Source of the DNA: Aliivibrio sp. S4MY1
Lineage (GTDB): Bacteria; Pseudomonadota; Gammaproteobacteria; Enterobacterales; Vibrionaceae
Assembly (NCBI RefSeq): GCF_028765545.1
Contig: NZ_JARACP010000001.1
Coordinates: 124,001 to 188,000 of the forward strand
DNA: 64,000 nt
Direction of reading: 5' to 3'
This document shows, one piece after another, positions 17,556 through 26,300 of the stretch; positions within the stretch are counted from its first letter, which is position 1; every line of letters begins with the position of its first letter. A program made the position numbers and the translations under genes. The notes beneath the pieces are model-generated. The model was not told where the DNA came from, did no database searches, and worked only from the letters and a program-made list of their open reading frames with translations.

Positions 17556-18545
17556 ATGAAGAAGACGCACTATAAACAGCAGCGATGGTTTAGGGCATTG
17601 ATCCCCGTGGGATTACTTTGGCTGGGATTTATATCAAATGCGTTTTCTTACGATGGAAAGTTAGCTCCTTATGAAAGAGTTGCTGGAATTTCTGGTAACT
17701 TATCCTCAATCGGCTCAGATACGTTAGCGAATATGATGACCTTATGGGCTGAAGATTTTCAACGTATTTATCCTAATGTGAATATTCAAATTCAAGCATC
17801 AGGATCGTCAACGGCACCACCAGCATTAATTGAAAGTACGGCTCAATTTGGTCCTATGAGTCGGCGGATGCGGCAAAGTGAAAAAGCTGCATTTGAACGC
17901 CAATTTGGTTACCCACCAACTGAAATCCGAGTTGCTATTGATGCGCTCGGAATTTTTGTCCATCAAGATAACCCAATAAAAGGACTTAACTTTAGTCAGC
18001 TCGATGCTATTTTTTCGGCAACATTACGATGTGGTTCTGTAAAACCCATTAATCGTTGGCAAGATTTAGGTGTAAACAGTAGTTGGTCTAAACACCGAAT
18101 TCAATTATTTGGTCGAAATTCAGTCTCTGGTACTTATGGTTACTTTAAAAAGAACGCCTTATGTAACGGTGACTTTAAAGTGAATGTCAACGAACAACCG
18201 GGGTCAGCATCCGTGGTTCAAGGTGTTTCTGCATCATTAAATGGCATTGGTTATTCTGGTGTTGGTTATCACATGTCGGGTGTGAAGTTGTTGCCAATTA
18301 CAAGGGAAGGGACGAACTATATTGAACCAAGTACTGACAATATTATTAGTGGTCAATACCCTTTAGCTCGTTTTTTATATATTTACATCAATAAGTCACC
18401 AACAGCCAAACTGCAGCCTTTAGAAACCGAATTTATTCGTTATATGTTGTCATTAGAAGGGCAGAAAAGAGTTGAGCAGGATGGTTATATCGCATTATCG
18501 GAACGTTTTGTCTTACAAGAGCTTTCTAAATTAGATCTCCATTAA
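17556..18545 (+). CDS. PstS-family phosphate-binding protein
   Basis: A 329-residue periplasmic binding protein with a signal peptide (cleavage near NAFS-YDG, residue 31). Motifs of the PstS phosphate pocket are GSDTL near the N-terminus, QASGSSTAPPAL, and GRNSVSGTYGYF. Two cysteines in the second half (ATLRCGS and NALCNG) may form a disulphide. It follows phoR by 7 bp, so it belongs to the phoBR operon, and it precedes pstCAB. Vibrios carry more than one PstS-like gene; which is the main high-affinity subunit cannot be told here, so no symbol is given. Confidence 0.85.
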   Translation: MKKTHYKQQRWFRALIPVGLLWLGFISNAFSYDGKLAPYERVAGISGNLSSIGSDTLANMMTLWAEDFQRIYPNVNIQIQASGSSTAPPALIESTAQFGPMSRRMRQSEKAAFERQFGYPPTEIRVAIDALGIFVHQDNPIKGLNFSQLDAIFSATLRCGSVKPINRWQDLGVNSSWSKHRIQLFGRNSVSGTYGYFKKNALCNGDFKVNVNEQPGSASVVQGVSASLNGIGYSGVGYHMSGVKLLPITREGTNYIEPSTDNIISGQYPLARFLYIYINKSPTAKLQPLETEFIRYMLSLEGQKRVEQDGYIALSERFVLQELSKLDLH

Positions 18546-18546
18546 G

Positions 18547-18565
18547 TTGTCATTATAGTGTCATT
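18547..18565 (+). promoter_or_regulatory. Pho box upstream of pstC
   Basis: TTGTCAT-TATA-GTGTCATT: two TGTCAT repeats (18548-18553 and 18559-18564) at 11-bp spacing, close to the PhoB consensus and 55 bp before pstC. It gives the transporter operon its own PhoB control. Confidence 0.8.
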
Positions 18566-18620
18566 CCTATACTGAAAAATACGTAAACAATCATTTAATA
18601 AATACAGAGGTTATCTCATC

Positions 18621-20834
18621 ATGGCATACGCCAAACCTAATCAGATTATCCGAGACAGGCAACGCTATGTTGTCGATCTGATTATGCGTATTTGGGTGAA
18701 ATCCAGTGGCATAGGGATCATCGCAGCTCTTATGCTTATCTGTTTTTATTTATTGGCGGTTATTGCGCCTATTTTTACTTCTGTAACGGTTGAACCTCTA
18801 TCTCAATATTCAGCATCATATGATAATGCTACCCTTGCTATTGGCTCTGATGAGCAAGGAAAAATGGCCTACCGAATTGATGATAAAGGTCGAGTTCAGT
18901 TTATTGTTCTTCTTAATAAGAAGCAGGTCAGTGAAACACAAATCATCACGAATCCAACGGCTTTTGCTGCCACCATTGAAAGCCAAGATTGGTTCGCTTT
19001 TGGGGATGCAAAGGGTCAAGTTCAGTTCGCTCAAATTGGCTTTCAAACTAATTATAAACAAGGACTTCGCCAACTTATTCCTTATGTTGAAAGCTTTACT
19101 CCATTTCCTCTGATTCAAATTGATGAACAAAAGAAGGAGCTTACGCAAGTTGCGCTTAGCTTAACGGCAACCGAAGGGGTTGTTTTAGCACAAACTAAAG
19201 ATAAGCGATTGTTAGGGGTTGAACTTGATAGTGTGATTAACCAAATGACAGGGGAGTCCATTTGGAAGGCAATCCCGATTGAGTTTGAAGGGGATGCTCT
19301 AGATAAGACGAAAAAATTATTATCCATGGTGATCACTCCAAATAATGATTTTTTGTATTTTTTATATCAACATGAGCTACAAGTTTGGACATTAAAAGAT
19401 CATAAAGCCAATTTACGAGAGCGTATTGCATTAAAAGAGTCTGCACAGAAACTGACGTTATTATCTGGCGCTCATTCAGTTTTGGTCCAATTTGACAATG
19501 GTAGCTTATCTCAGTGGTTTGATACGATTAAGGATGAAAAACGTCAATTAACCTTAATTAGAACCTTTAATGTAGATGCCCCGATCAAGCAATTAGCACC
19601 AGAGGTTTACCGCAAAGGCGTGACTATTATTGATGCTAAAGGCAATGTATCTTTAGTTCACACGACAACAGAAAAAGCGCTGTATAGCCAGCATCTGTTT
19701 AATGAAGAAGTATTGGCGGCAACTCAGCCTCCCAATGCAGAGAAGCTTATTGTATTAACTCAAAAAGGGTGGCAATGCTTTGAGGTAACCAACCCGCACC
19801 CTGAAGTCAGTGTTCAATCGGTATTTGGAAAAATATGGTATGAAGGCTATCCAGAGCCTGCGTATATTTGGCAATCGACAGCGGCGAACGATGATTTTGA
19901 ATCTAAATTCAGTTTAATGCCATTGGCTTTTGGAACCTTAAAAGCGGCTTTTTATGCGCTTATTTTCGCAGGGCCAATAGCCATTGGTAGTGCCATTTAT
20001 ACCGCTTACTTTATGTCTTCTAATGTTCGCCGATATGTAAAACCGACGATTGAGATAATGGAAGCACTGCCGACGGTGATCATTGGTTTATTAGCTGGTA
20101 TTTGGTTAGCGCCTATTGTTGAGAATAACCTCGTTGCTGTATTTAGCTTATTTGTACTCTTCCCATTAAGTATGATTATTATTGCGTTCATTTGGCACAT
20201 ATTACCTGCGCATATCATGCGAAAGCTCCCGCGAGGACAGCATGCAATATTATTGATCCCGGCCTTGATAGGCGTTGGGTATCTGACTTTTCAATATGGG
20301 TACGTTATCGAAAATTGGTTGTTTAATGGTGATTTACGTAGTTACCTTGGTGATAACGGCGTGGGTTACGACCAGCGCAATGCTTTAGTTGTAGGGATTG
20401 CCATGGGAGCCGCGATTATTCCGACGATTTATACTATTGCTGAAGACGCGATTTTCTCAGTACCAAAACACTTATCTGAAGGCTCATTAGCATTAGGGGC
20501 AACGCAATGGCAAACATTAACCAAAGTGGTGTTGCTAACGGCGAGTCCGGGTATTTTTTCTGCGGTAATGATGGGATTAGGACGGGCAGTTGGTGAAACT
20601 ATGATCGTACTAATGGCGACCGGAAATACCCCGATTATGGATGGTAATATTTTAGAGGGAATGAGAACTCTTGCCGCAAATATTGCGATTGAAATGCCAG
20701 AATCTGAAATGGGAAGTACCCACTTTAGAATGCTTTTCTTGGCTGCATTTTTACTGTTTGTGTTTACTTTTTTTGTGAACTCTTTGGCTGAATGGATACG
20801 CCAAGGGTTACGTGAAAAGTACCGTAGTTTATAG
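18621..20834 (+). CDS. pstC: phosphate ABC transporter permease PstC, long form
   Basis: A 737-residue inner-membrane permease, more than twice the length of E. coli PstC. After one membrane segment (about residues 33-56) there is a roughly 370-residue extracytoplasmic insertion with beta-propeller-like composition, then the permease core with EALPTVIIGLLAGIW and the EAA-type coupling loop [26 protein letters not shown]. Long PstC proteins are usual in vibrios. It starts an operon with pstA, pstB and phoU behind a Pho box. The role of the insertion is unknown to me; contact with PstS-like proteins is a guess. Confidence 0.92.
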   Translation: MAYAKPNQIIRDRQRYVVDLIMRIWVKSSGIGIIAALMLICFYLLAVIAPIFTSVTVEPLSQYSASYDNATLAIGSDEQGKMAYRIDDKGRVQFIVLLNKKQVSETQIITNPTAFAATIESQDWFAFGDAKGQVQFAQIGFQTNYKQGLRQLIPYVESFTPFPLIQIDEQKKELTQVALSLTATEGVVLAQTKDKRLLGVELDSVINQMTGESIWKAIPIEFEGDALDKTKKLLSMVITPNNDFLYFLYQHELQVWTLKDHKANLRERIALKESAQKLTLLSGAHSVLVQFDNGSLSQWFDTIKDEKRQLTLIRTFNVDAPIKQLAPEVYRKGVTIIDAKGNVSLVHTTTEKALYSQHLFNEEVLAATQPPNAEKLIVLTQKGWQCFEVTNPHPEVSVQSVFGKIWYEGYPEPAYIWQSTAANDDFESKFSLMPLAFGTLKAAFYALIFAGPIAIGSAIYTAYFMSSNVRRYVKPTIEIMEALPTVIIGLLAGIWLAPIVENNLVAVFSLFVLFPLSMIIIAFIWHILPAHIMRKLPRGQHAILLIPALIGVGYLTFQYGYVIENWLFNGDLRSYLGDNGVGYDQRNALVVGIAMGAAIIPTIYTIAEDAIFSVPKHLSEGSLALGATQWQTLTKVVLLTASPGIFSAVMMGLGRAVGETMIVLMATGNTPIMDGNILEGMRTLAANIAIEMPESEMGSTHFRMLFLAAFLLFVFTFFVNSLAEWIRQGLREKYRSL

Positions 20835-20859
20835 GTTTGATCTTAATGAAGGTAAATAA

Positions 20860-22383
20860 ATGAAGCATTGGATTAAATCAGGTTCACCTTGGATATGGCT
20901 AACGGCGGGTTCAGTGAGCATTAGTATGATTGCCGTGCTTGGTATTCTGCTATTAATTGGTTGGAAGGGCTTATCTTATTTTTGGCCTACGGCATTACAA
21001 GAGTGGCATACAACAGACGGACAAGTAATTATCGGGCAGTTGTATGATGTTGAAAAGTTTCATGAGAAAAGCACAGAACATCAAAAGCGTTTAATTATAA
21101 AAGTTGGGAACCGAGATATTAATGGATTCGATTTTATTAATATTAATCAGGATAAGATCCAATCGGTTACCAAACCTAAAGATCTTGTTGTGGTCGATCG
21201 GCTCCAGCATGGTAAATATTTTGGCACTATTATTAAAACATCGAATGGCCTTGAGCTTAACCGACAACAGGTAGAGTCATGGGTTCGAAGTGAAAAAGCG
21301 AAAATTGATTTATTAGAACAAGAGCAATATAAGCTTTATCGTCAACTTGATACATTACCAAGTTTAGCTTTATCTAGTAGTGAGCGTAAGCAACAAGAAA
21401 ATGCGCTCAATGAACAAGCAAAAAGAATTTCAAATCAATTGAGTTACAGCTATTTAACGTTAAAAGACAGTCAGGGAAATAGCTATAAATTACGCAGTGA
21501 TAATGTGGTTGATATCTGGTTTCCTAATGCGATGTCACTGCAAGAAAAAATAGGGCATTGGTTTGATGAGTTGTATGACTTTGTTTCTGATAGTCCGCGA
21601 GAAGCAAACTCGGAAGGCGGTGTTTTCCCTGCTATTTTTGGCACTATTTTATTAGTTCTTCTTATGTCTATTATTGTGATGCCATTAGGGGTTATTGCCG
21701 CGATTTATCTTCATGAATATGCGAAACCAAATATGCTAACTAGGTTAGTTCGGATAGCGGTCATAAACCTTGCTGGTGTGCCATCTATTGTTTATGGTGT
21801 ATTTGGTTTAGGTTTCTTTGTTTATGTGGTGGGCGGAACGCTCGATCAGTTGTTCTATTCTAATAAGTTGCCGACCCCTACATTTGGAACGCCTGGTTTA
21901 TTATGGTCAGCATTAACCTTAGCTATTTTAACATTACCCGTCGTCATTGTTGCAACCGAGGAAGGGCTTAGTCGTATTCCAAACTCAGTACGTCATGGCT
22001 CCTTAGCGTTAGGGGCGACTCAATTTGAAACGTTATGGAAAATTGTTTTGCCTATGGCAAGCCCTGCGATCATGACGGGATTAATTTTAGCGGTAGCAAG
22101 AGCTGCGGGAGAAGTCGCGCCTCTTATGTTAGTTGGTGTAGTAAAACTGGCTCCTTCTTTGCCTGTCGATAACGTTGCGCCCTATTTACACTTAGATAGA
22201 AAATTTATGCACCTTGGTTATCATATTTATGATGTTGGTTTTCAGAGCCCCAATGTTGAAGCGGCAAGACCTATTGTGTATGCAACGGCCTTTTTATTAG
22301 TCACTGTTATCATTGGATTAAATTTAACGGCTATCGCGATTCGTAATAATTTACGAGAGAAATATAGAACATTGGAGTTATAA
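20860..22383 (+). CDS. pstA: phosphate ABC transporter permease PstA, long form
   Basis: A 507-residue permease, also enlarged compared with E. coli (296). One N-terminal membrane helix (about 13-36) is followed by about 200 residues outside the membrane containing a charged coiled-coil stretch ([17 protein letters not shown]), then the permease core with [17 protein letters not shown] and the coupling loop [26 protein letters not shown]. It pairs with PstC to form the channel. It lies 25 bp after pstC and 4 bp before pstB. Confidence 0.95.
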   Translation: MKHWIKSGSPWIWLTAGSVSISMIAVLGILLLIGWKGLSYFWPTALQEWHTTDGQVIIGQLYDVEKFHEKSTEHQKRLIIKVGNRDINGFDFININQDKIQSVTKPKDLVVVDRLQHGKYFGTIIKTSNGLELNRQQVESWVRSEKAKIDLLEQEQYKLYRQLDTLPSLALSSSERKQQENALNEQAKRISNQLSYSYLTLKDSQGNSYKLRSDNVVDIWFPNAMSLQEKIGHWFDELYDFVSDSPREANSEGGVFPAIFGTILLVLLMSIIVMPLGVIAAIYLHEYAKPNMLTRLVRIAVINLAGVPSIVYGVFGLGFFVYVVGGTLDQLFYSNKLPTPTFGTPGLLWSALTLAILTLPVVIVATEEGLSRIPNSVRHGSLALGATQFETLWKIVLPMASPAIMTGLILAVARAAGEVAPLMLVGVVKLAPSLPVDNVAPYLHLDRKFMHLGYHIYDVGFQSPNVEAARPIVYATAFLLVTVIIGLNLTAIAIRNNLREKYRTLEL

Positions 22384-22387
22384 CTGT

Positions 22388-23206
22388 ATGTATTCATTAT
22401 CACCGGATCTCTCTTTTCTATCGCCAATAGACGTAAATAATTTATCAGATGAAAATACCGCCATAGATATTAATAACCTTAGTTTAAATTATGGGAAAAC
22501 GTCAGCATTATCGAATATTGAAATGCGTATTCCTAAGGGGCAGGTAACGGCATTTATTGGGCCGTCTGGTTGTGGTAAATCAACATTATTGCGATGCATT
22601 AACCGCATGAACGACTTGGTTGATAACTGTAAAATTAAAGGGTCAATCAAGCTTTTTGGTGATGATATTTATCAACCTAATACTGATATCCCTTCGCTGC
22701 GTCGCCGTGTAGGAATGGTATTCCAAAGACCAAATCCGTTTCCTAAATCAATTTATGAGAATGTGGTTTACGGTTTACGTTTACAAGGGATTAAAGAAGC
22801 GCGAGTATTAGATGAAGCGGTGGAAGATGCGTTGAAAGCTGCGGCATTATGGGATGAAGTTAAACACCGATTACATGAGAATGCCTTTGGGTTATCAGGC
22901 GGTCAGCAGCAACGTTTAGTTATCGCTAGAGCAATTGCTATTGAGCCAGAAGTATTATTACTCGATGAGCCAACGTCAGCATTGGATCCTATTTCTACTC
23001 TGACGATTGAAGAGCTTATCTATGAGCTAAAAAGTAAATATACCGTTGTTATTGTGACGCATAATATGCAACAAGCGGCACGAGTGAGTGATCACACCGC
23101 TTTTATCAATCAAGGTAAATTGGTTGAATACGGTAATACAAATACGATTTTCACATCACCAGTACATAAGCAAACAGAAGACTACATTACAGGCCGTTAT
23201 GGATAA
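22388..23206 (+). CDS. pstB: phosphate ABC transporter ATPase PstB
   Basis: A 272-residue ATP-binding subunit. Walker [10 protein letters not shown] (residues 58-66), the PstB-typical [11 protein letters not shown], the Q-loop [16 protein letters not shown], the signature LSGGQQQRL, and Walker [14 protein letters not shown] are all intact. It has an N-terminal extension of about 20 residues relative to E. coli PstB; a later start is possible but no better ATG with a ribosome binding site is seen. It lies 4 bp after pstA. Confidence 0.97.
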   Translation: MYSLSPDLSFLSPIDVNNLSDENTAIDINNLSLNYGKTSALSNIEMRIPKGQVTAFIGPSGCGKSTLLRCINRMNDLVDNCKIKGSIKLFGDDIYQPNTDIPSLRRRVGMVFQRPNPFPKSIYENVVYGLRLQGIKEARVLDEAVEDALKAAALWDEVKHRLHENAFGLSGGQQQRLVIARAIAIEPEVLLLDEPTSALDPISTLTIEELIYELKSKYTVVIVTHNMQQAARVSDHTAFINQGKLVEYGNTNTIFTSPVHKQTEDYITGRYG

Positions 23207-23245
23207 CTATCCTACGATAGGCCAATAATAAAATAAGGACATACC

Positions 23246-23944
23246 ATGCAACTTGGTCGACATATTTCAGGCCAATTTAACACAGAGCTTGAAGCCATTA
23301 GAACTCATGTATTAACCATGGGTGGGATGGTGGAGCAGCAGCTTACCTATGCATTAGAGGCATTGCACAACCACGATGTCGATTTAGCCAAACGAGTAAT
23401 GCATGAAGATCATAAAGTAAATGCTATGGAAGTTGCAATCGATGAAGCGTGCACTCGCATTATTGCTAAGCGACAGCCCACTGCCAGTGATCTGCGTTTG
23501 GTTATGGCGATAATCAAAACCATTACCGATTTAGAGCGTATTGGTGATGTTGCTTCTCAAATAGCAAAAGTATCACTAGAAAATTTCTCGAATAAACACC
23601 AGTCGTTATTGGTCTCTCTTGAGTCTCTAGGTCGTCAATCCGTTAAAATGATGCATTCAGTATTGGATGCTTATGCTCGAATGGATGTAAAAGCAGCGAC
23701 TGAAGCGTATAAGTTTGATGATAAAATAGACGCAGAATACAATGCTGTTATTCGTCAGTTAATGAACTATATGATGGAAGATCCAAGCTCGATTCCAAGC
23801 GTGATGAAAGTGATGTGGGCTGCTCGTGCCATTGAACGAGTAGGCGATCGTTGCCAGAATATTTGTGAGTACATTATTTATTTCGTTAAAGGTAAAGATG
23901 TGCGCCATATTGGTGATCAAAATATAGATGATGTGATCAAGTAA
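23246..23944 (+). CDS. phoU: phosphate signalling protein PhoU
   Basis: A 232-residue all-helical protein made of two three-helix bundles, with the metal-binding-type motifs [16 protein letters not shown] and [23 protein letters not shown]. PhoU restrains PhoR and the Pst transporter when phosphate is plentiful. It ends the pst operon; an AAGGA ribosome binding site lies 9 bp before the ATG. Length normal (E. coli 241). Confidence 0.96.
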   Translation: MQLGRHISGQFNTELEAIRTHVLTMGGMVEQQLTYALEALHNHDVDLAKRVMHEDHKVNAMEVAIDEACTRIIAKRQPTASDLRLVMAIIKTITDLERIGDVASQIAKVSLENFSNKHQSLLVSLESLGRQSVKMMHSVLDAYARMDVKAATEAYKFDDKIDAEYNAVIRQLMNYMMEDPSSIPSVMKVMWAARAIERVGDRCQNICEYIIYFVKGKDVRHIGDQNIDDVIK

Positions 23945-24106
23945 GGATTTGGCTTAAAAATAATAATCATAGTGTTACTTTTTGAACTATGCTGTATTTA
24001 TCAGAACTAATGCGTATATTATGAACTGTCGTACTTATTATGCGATGAATGATACAAAAATAGATTCAGTTAATAATCATAAATTACAGTAATAAAGGAA
24101 TATATT

Positions 24107-24667
24107 ATGAAGAAGATTTTAGTTGGTACTTGCGCGGCGTTATCTATGGTTTCATCATTCGCTATGGCGGATAGTACACCTGTGATGTTTTCATCATTGA
24201 ATGGATTTAACGCACCAGCAGCAAGTGAAGTAAAAGGCGTTCGTTTGGCGGCTCTTCATGGTAAAACTGGCGATGTAACAGGTGTCGATTTTGCGATTGG
24301 TATGTCAGAAAGTGATAATCTAACCGGTGTTAACTTCCCGCTATTTATTGGTGCAAACAAAGTTAATGGTAACATGACAGGTGCATCTTTTGGTCTGTTT
24401 AACTGGCATATGGGTGATGATTTAGGTGCTAACTTAGGTTTTGTAAATATCACGAATAATGTTAAAGGTGCAAACGTATCTGCAGTGAACTACTCTGAAG
24501 GTTACACCATGGTTGATGTTGGTGTTGCTAACCTTTCAAATGATTCACACGTTCAAGTCGGTTTTTTCAACATGACATCTGACATAAAAGGTGTTCAGGT
24601 TGGTTTGATTAACTGTGCTGAAAATGGTTTCCTACCTTGTTTCCCAATCGTAAACTTTGCGATGTAA
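24107..24667 (+). CDS. secreted repeat protein, LA_2272/VC2662-like
   Basis: A 186-residue protein with a signal peptide (cleavage near AMA-DST, residue 21). The mature part consists of short degenerate repeats of about 20 residues with the pattern x-x-G-V/A-x-F/N-x-L/I-x-N (for example LTGVNFPLFIG, MTGASFGLFNWH, VKGANVSAVNYS, IKGVQVGLINCAE), suggesting a small beta-solenoid. It resembles Vibrio proteins annotated VC2662 family and Leptospira-type surface repeats; this is from memory. Two cysteines near the C-terminus may pair. It stands alone and is convergent with the barrel gene at 24765. It opens the accessory envelope region. Confidence 0.6.
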   Translation: MKKILVGTCAALSMVSSFAMADSTPVMFSSLNGFNAPAASEVKGVRLAALHGKTGDVTGVDFAIGMSESDNLTGVNFPLFIGANKVNGNMTGASFGLFNWHMGDDLGANLGFVNITNNVKGANVSAVNYSEGYTMVDVGVANLSNDSHVQVGFFNMTSDIKGVQVGLINCAENGFLPCFPIVNFAM

Positions 24668-24690
24668 TTTGATACAATTCAATATTAAAT

Positions 24691-24730
24691 AAAAATGGCG
24701 CTGTTTTATTATAAAGCAGCGCCATTTTTG
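24691..24730. terminator. bidirectional terminator
   Basis: AAAAATGGCGCTG (24691-24703) and CAGCGCCATTTTT (24717-24729), a perfect 13-bp stem between convergent genes. Confidence 0.9.
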
Positions 24731-24764
24731 TATCTGGTCATTTACATATTTGAATTGGTATCAC

Positions 24765-25259
24765 TTAAAAAGTGAATGTCATGCCAATATTGAAGTTCGT
24801 TGATAAATCATAAGGAATATAAGTGTCGCTCATCGGGAAGTAATTCAAGTCAACTCCAGCTCTTAGCCCTAAGTGGTCCGTTGCTTGGAAAACATAAGAT
24901 GCGCCAATGCTTGAACCTAATGCGCTTTCTTTTGTAGTTTCACCACTTTTAGTTTTCTTACCATCATAATCGGCAAGACCGATCTCAAGCTGCATACCAT
25001 GCATTTTTGATGCGCCAAACATCTGTTGAACACCAAAACGATACGAATCGATAGTTTCATCATACATTGAGCTGCTATAAACCGTACGCCCGTAGCTAAT
25101 AAAAGCCGCATCAAAGCCAAGTGCGTCAGTAACACCTGCTTGAATACCAAAGCCGCCGTAAGGACCGATTTTAATTTCAGGGGAAAGGTGGAAGTCATTA
25201 GCAAAAGTATTAGCGCTAAATAAGGTTGCGATAGCAAGAACTAGGTGTGATTTTTTCAT
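24765..25259 (-). CDS. small outer-membrane beta-barrel protein
   Basis: A 164-residue protein with a signal peptide (about 1-20, cleavage near TFA-NDF). The mature chain alternates polar and hydrophobic residues with Gly/Tyr-rich turns and ends in an aromatic residue (NIGMTFTF), as expected for an eight-stranded outer-membrane barrel. No specific family recognised. It is convergent with the gene at 24107 and has a GAG-type ribosome binding site. Part of the accessory envelope region. Confidence 0.6.
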   Translation of the reverse strand: MKKSHLVLAIATLFSANTFANDFHLSPEIKIGPYGGFGIQAGVTDALGFDAAFISYGRTVYSSSMYDETIDSYRFGVQQMFGASKMHGMQLEIGLADYDGKKTKSGETTKESALGSSIGASYVFQATDHLGLRAGVDLNYFPMSDTYIPYDLSTNFNIGMTFTF

Positions 25260-25434
25260 CTGGATACTCTCTCATAATGGTTTAAAAAAGCATCCGTGCT
25301 TTGTTTTATCTTTAATTGTTTTGATGGAGCTATAGTAAGAAATCCTTGCATACATCACTAATCACTAGTGTTTATCTTAATCATAACTAAAGCTTATTAA
25401 TGAGGAGGAAGAAGTGTGAGTAATAAAAATAAAA
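25260..25434. other. gap upstream of the barrel gene
   Basis: Holds the leader of the minus-strand barrel gene and the A-rich side of the next terminator. No gene, operator or repeat was recognised. Confidence 0.4.
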
Positions 25435-25464
25435 AGCCCCTGCACCAAGTTACCTATGCAGGGG
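25425..25464 (-). terminator. terminator downstream of the 25-aa ORF and barrel gene
   Basis: CCCCTGCA (25437-25444) pairs with TGCAGGGG (25457-25464). On the minus strand the hairpin is followed by CTTTTTATTTTTA. It lies 20 bp behind the small ORF. Confidence 0.8.
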
Positions 25465-25484
25465 AGAGAGTTACCAAAGGGTAA

Positions 25485-25562
25485 TTATTTATCTTGTATC
25501 ATTGATTTTATAGATATAAATAAAACGATTAGAGGGAGTGAAAGCATAATTAAGAAAGTCAT
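25485..25562 (-). CDS. possible 25-aa membrane peptide
   Basis: The reading MTFLIMLSLPLIVLFISIKS is followed by MIQDK and TAA. It is one hydrophobic helix with a short charged C-terminus, like known bacterial small membrane proteins. It begins 14 bp behind the stop of the barrel gene at 25577, has GGGGA just upstream (close spacing), and ends 20 bp before a strong terminator, so it would be the last gene of the transcript. No family recognised; it may be a chance ORF. Confidence 0.4.
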   Translation of the reverse strand: MTFLIMLSLPLIVLFISIKSMIQDK

Positions 25563-25576
25563 AAATCCCCAACGTT

Positions 25577-26218
25577 TTAAAAGCGTAAATTGAACCCAAC
25601 TTCATAACTATTTTCTGTTCTGGTTCTATCACTAGGGCTTACTCGTGATTCACCAAAGGTGTATTTCACATAAGGCTCTACCCATTTAGGCTTTAGGGTA
25701 AGGGTGACATCCTGGCTGTTGTAATAGCTTTTTGAGCCAGTCAGTTCACGGTCATGAGTAAATGAATAGCTAAAACTACTCCACTCATTAATTGTGTAGC
25801 TAGCACCGAGTGTATTTTTCCATTCTCGGTTTGTTGTTGTATTTAATAAATCTGAAAAAACAGATTCACGCCACTCATGAGAAGTGTTTACGAAAATCAT
25901 AATGTCTTGAGTTAATGCCGTGCCTGTAAATAGGCCTGCATTATAAATATCAATGAAATCAGCTCGTCCATAGCTAACGAAAGCTTCAGTATAAAACTGC
26001 CCAAGCATAACGCCATAGCCAGAACCTATTTCTAAATAACCGGTTGAATCGATATCTGCTGTGAAGCTAATTTCTTCTGTAGCTTGAAGGTTGGCAGTAA
26101 CGGTTCCTATCCATTCATCATTATTTTGAGAAAGTTGAACGCTTAAATCTGGCTCATGGTATTTCGCAGAAACAAATAAAGAAGTAATTAGAGATAACAA
26201 TAAAATCGGAAGGCGCAT
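25577..26218 (-). CDS. outer-membrane barrel-like protein
   Basis: A 213-residue protein from ATG 26218 (MRLPILLLSLITSLFVSA). The longer reading from 26287 crosses the terminator of the upstream gene and is rejected. After the signal peptide come amphipathic beta strands with Gly/Tyr turns and a C-terminal aromatic ending (SYEVGFNLRF), the usual form of a beta-barrel insertion signal. No named family. It sits downstream of the lipoprotein gene on the same strand with a terminator between them. Confidence 0.6.
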   Translation of the reverse strand: MRLPILLLSLITSLFVSAKYHEPDLSVQLSQNNDEWIGTVTANLQATEEISFTADIDSTGYLEIGSGYGVMLGQFYTEAFVSYGRADFIDIYNAGLFTGTALTQDIMIFVNTSHEWRESVFSDLLNTTTNREWKNTLGASYTINEWSSFSYSFTHDRELTGSKSYYNSQDVTLTLKPKWVEPYVKYTFGESRVSPSDRTRTENSYEVGFNLRF

Positions 26219-26243
26219 AATTAAGTACTCAGTAGTAAAAATA

Positions 26244-26274
26244 AAAAAGGAGTCACTGTATAGCGACTCCTTTG
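26244..26274 (-). terminator. terminator behind the lipoprotein gene
   Basis: AAAGGAGTC and GACTCCTTT arms around a 10-base loop; on the minus strand T-rich sequence follows (TTTTTATTTTTAC). Confidence 0.8.
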
Positions 26275-26300
26275 CTTTATTTATCAAACGCTAGCCAATC

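Noticed and set aside
18816-19148. 110-aa minus-strand ORF in pstC
   Set aside because: It overlaps the continuous pstC frame and has no start signal or recognisable domain.
26219-26287. N-terminal extension of the barrel gene at 25577
   Set aside because: It would be translated across the terminator of the upstream gene and would put about 23 residues before a good signal peptide.
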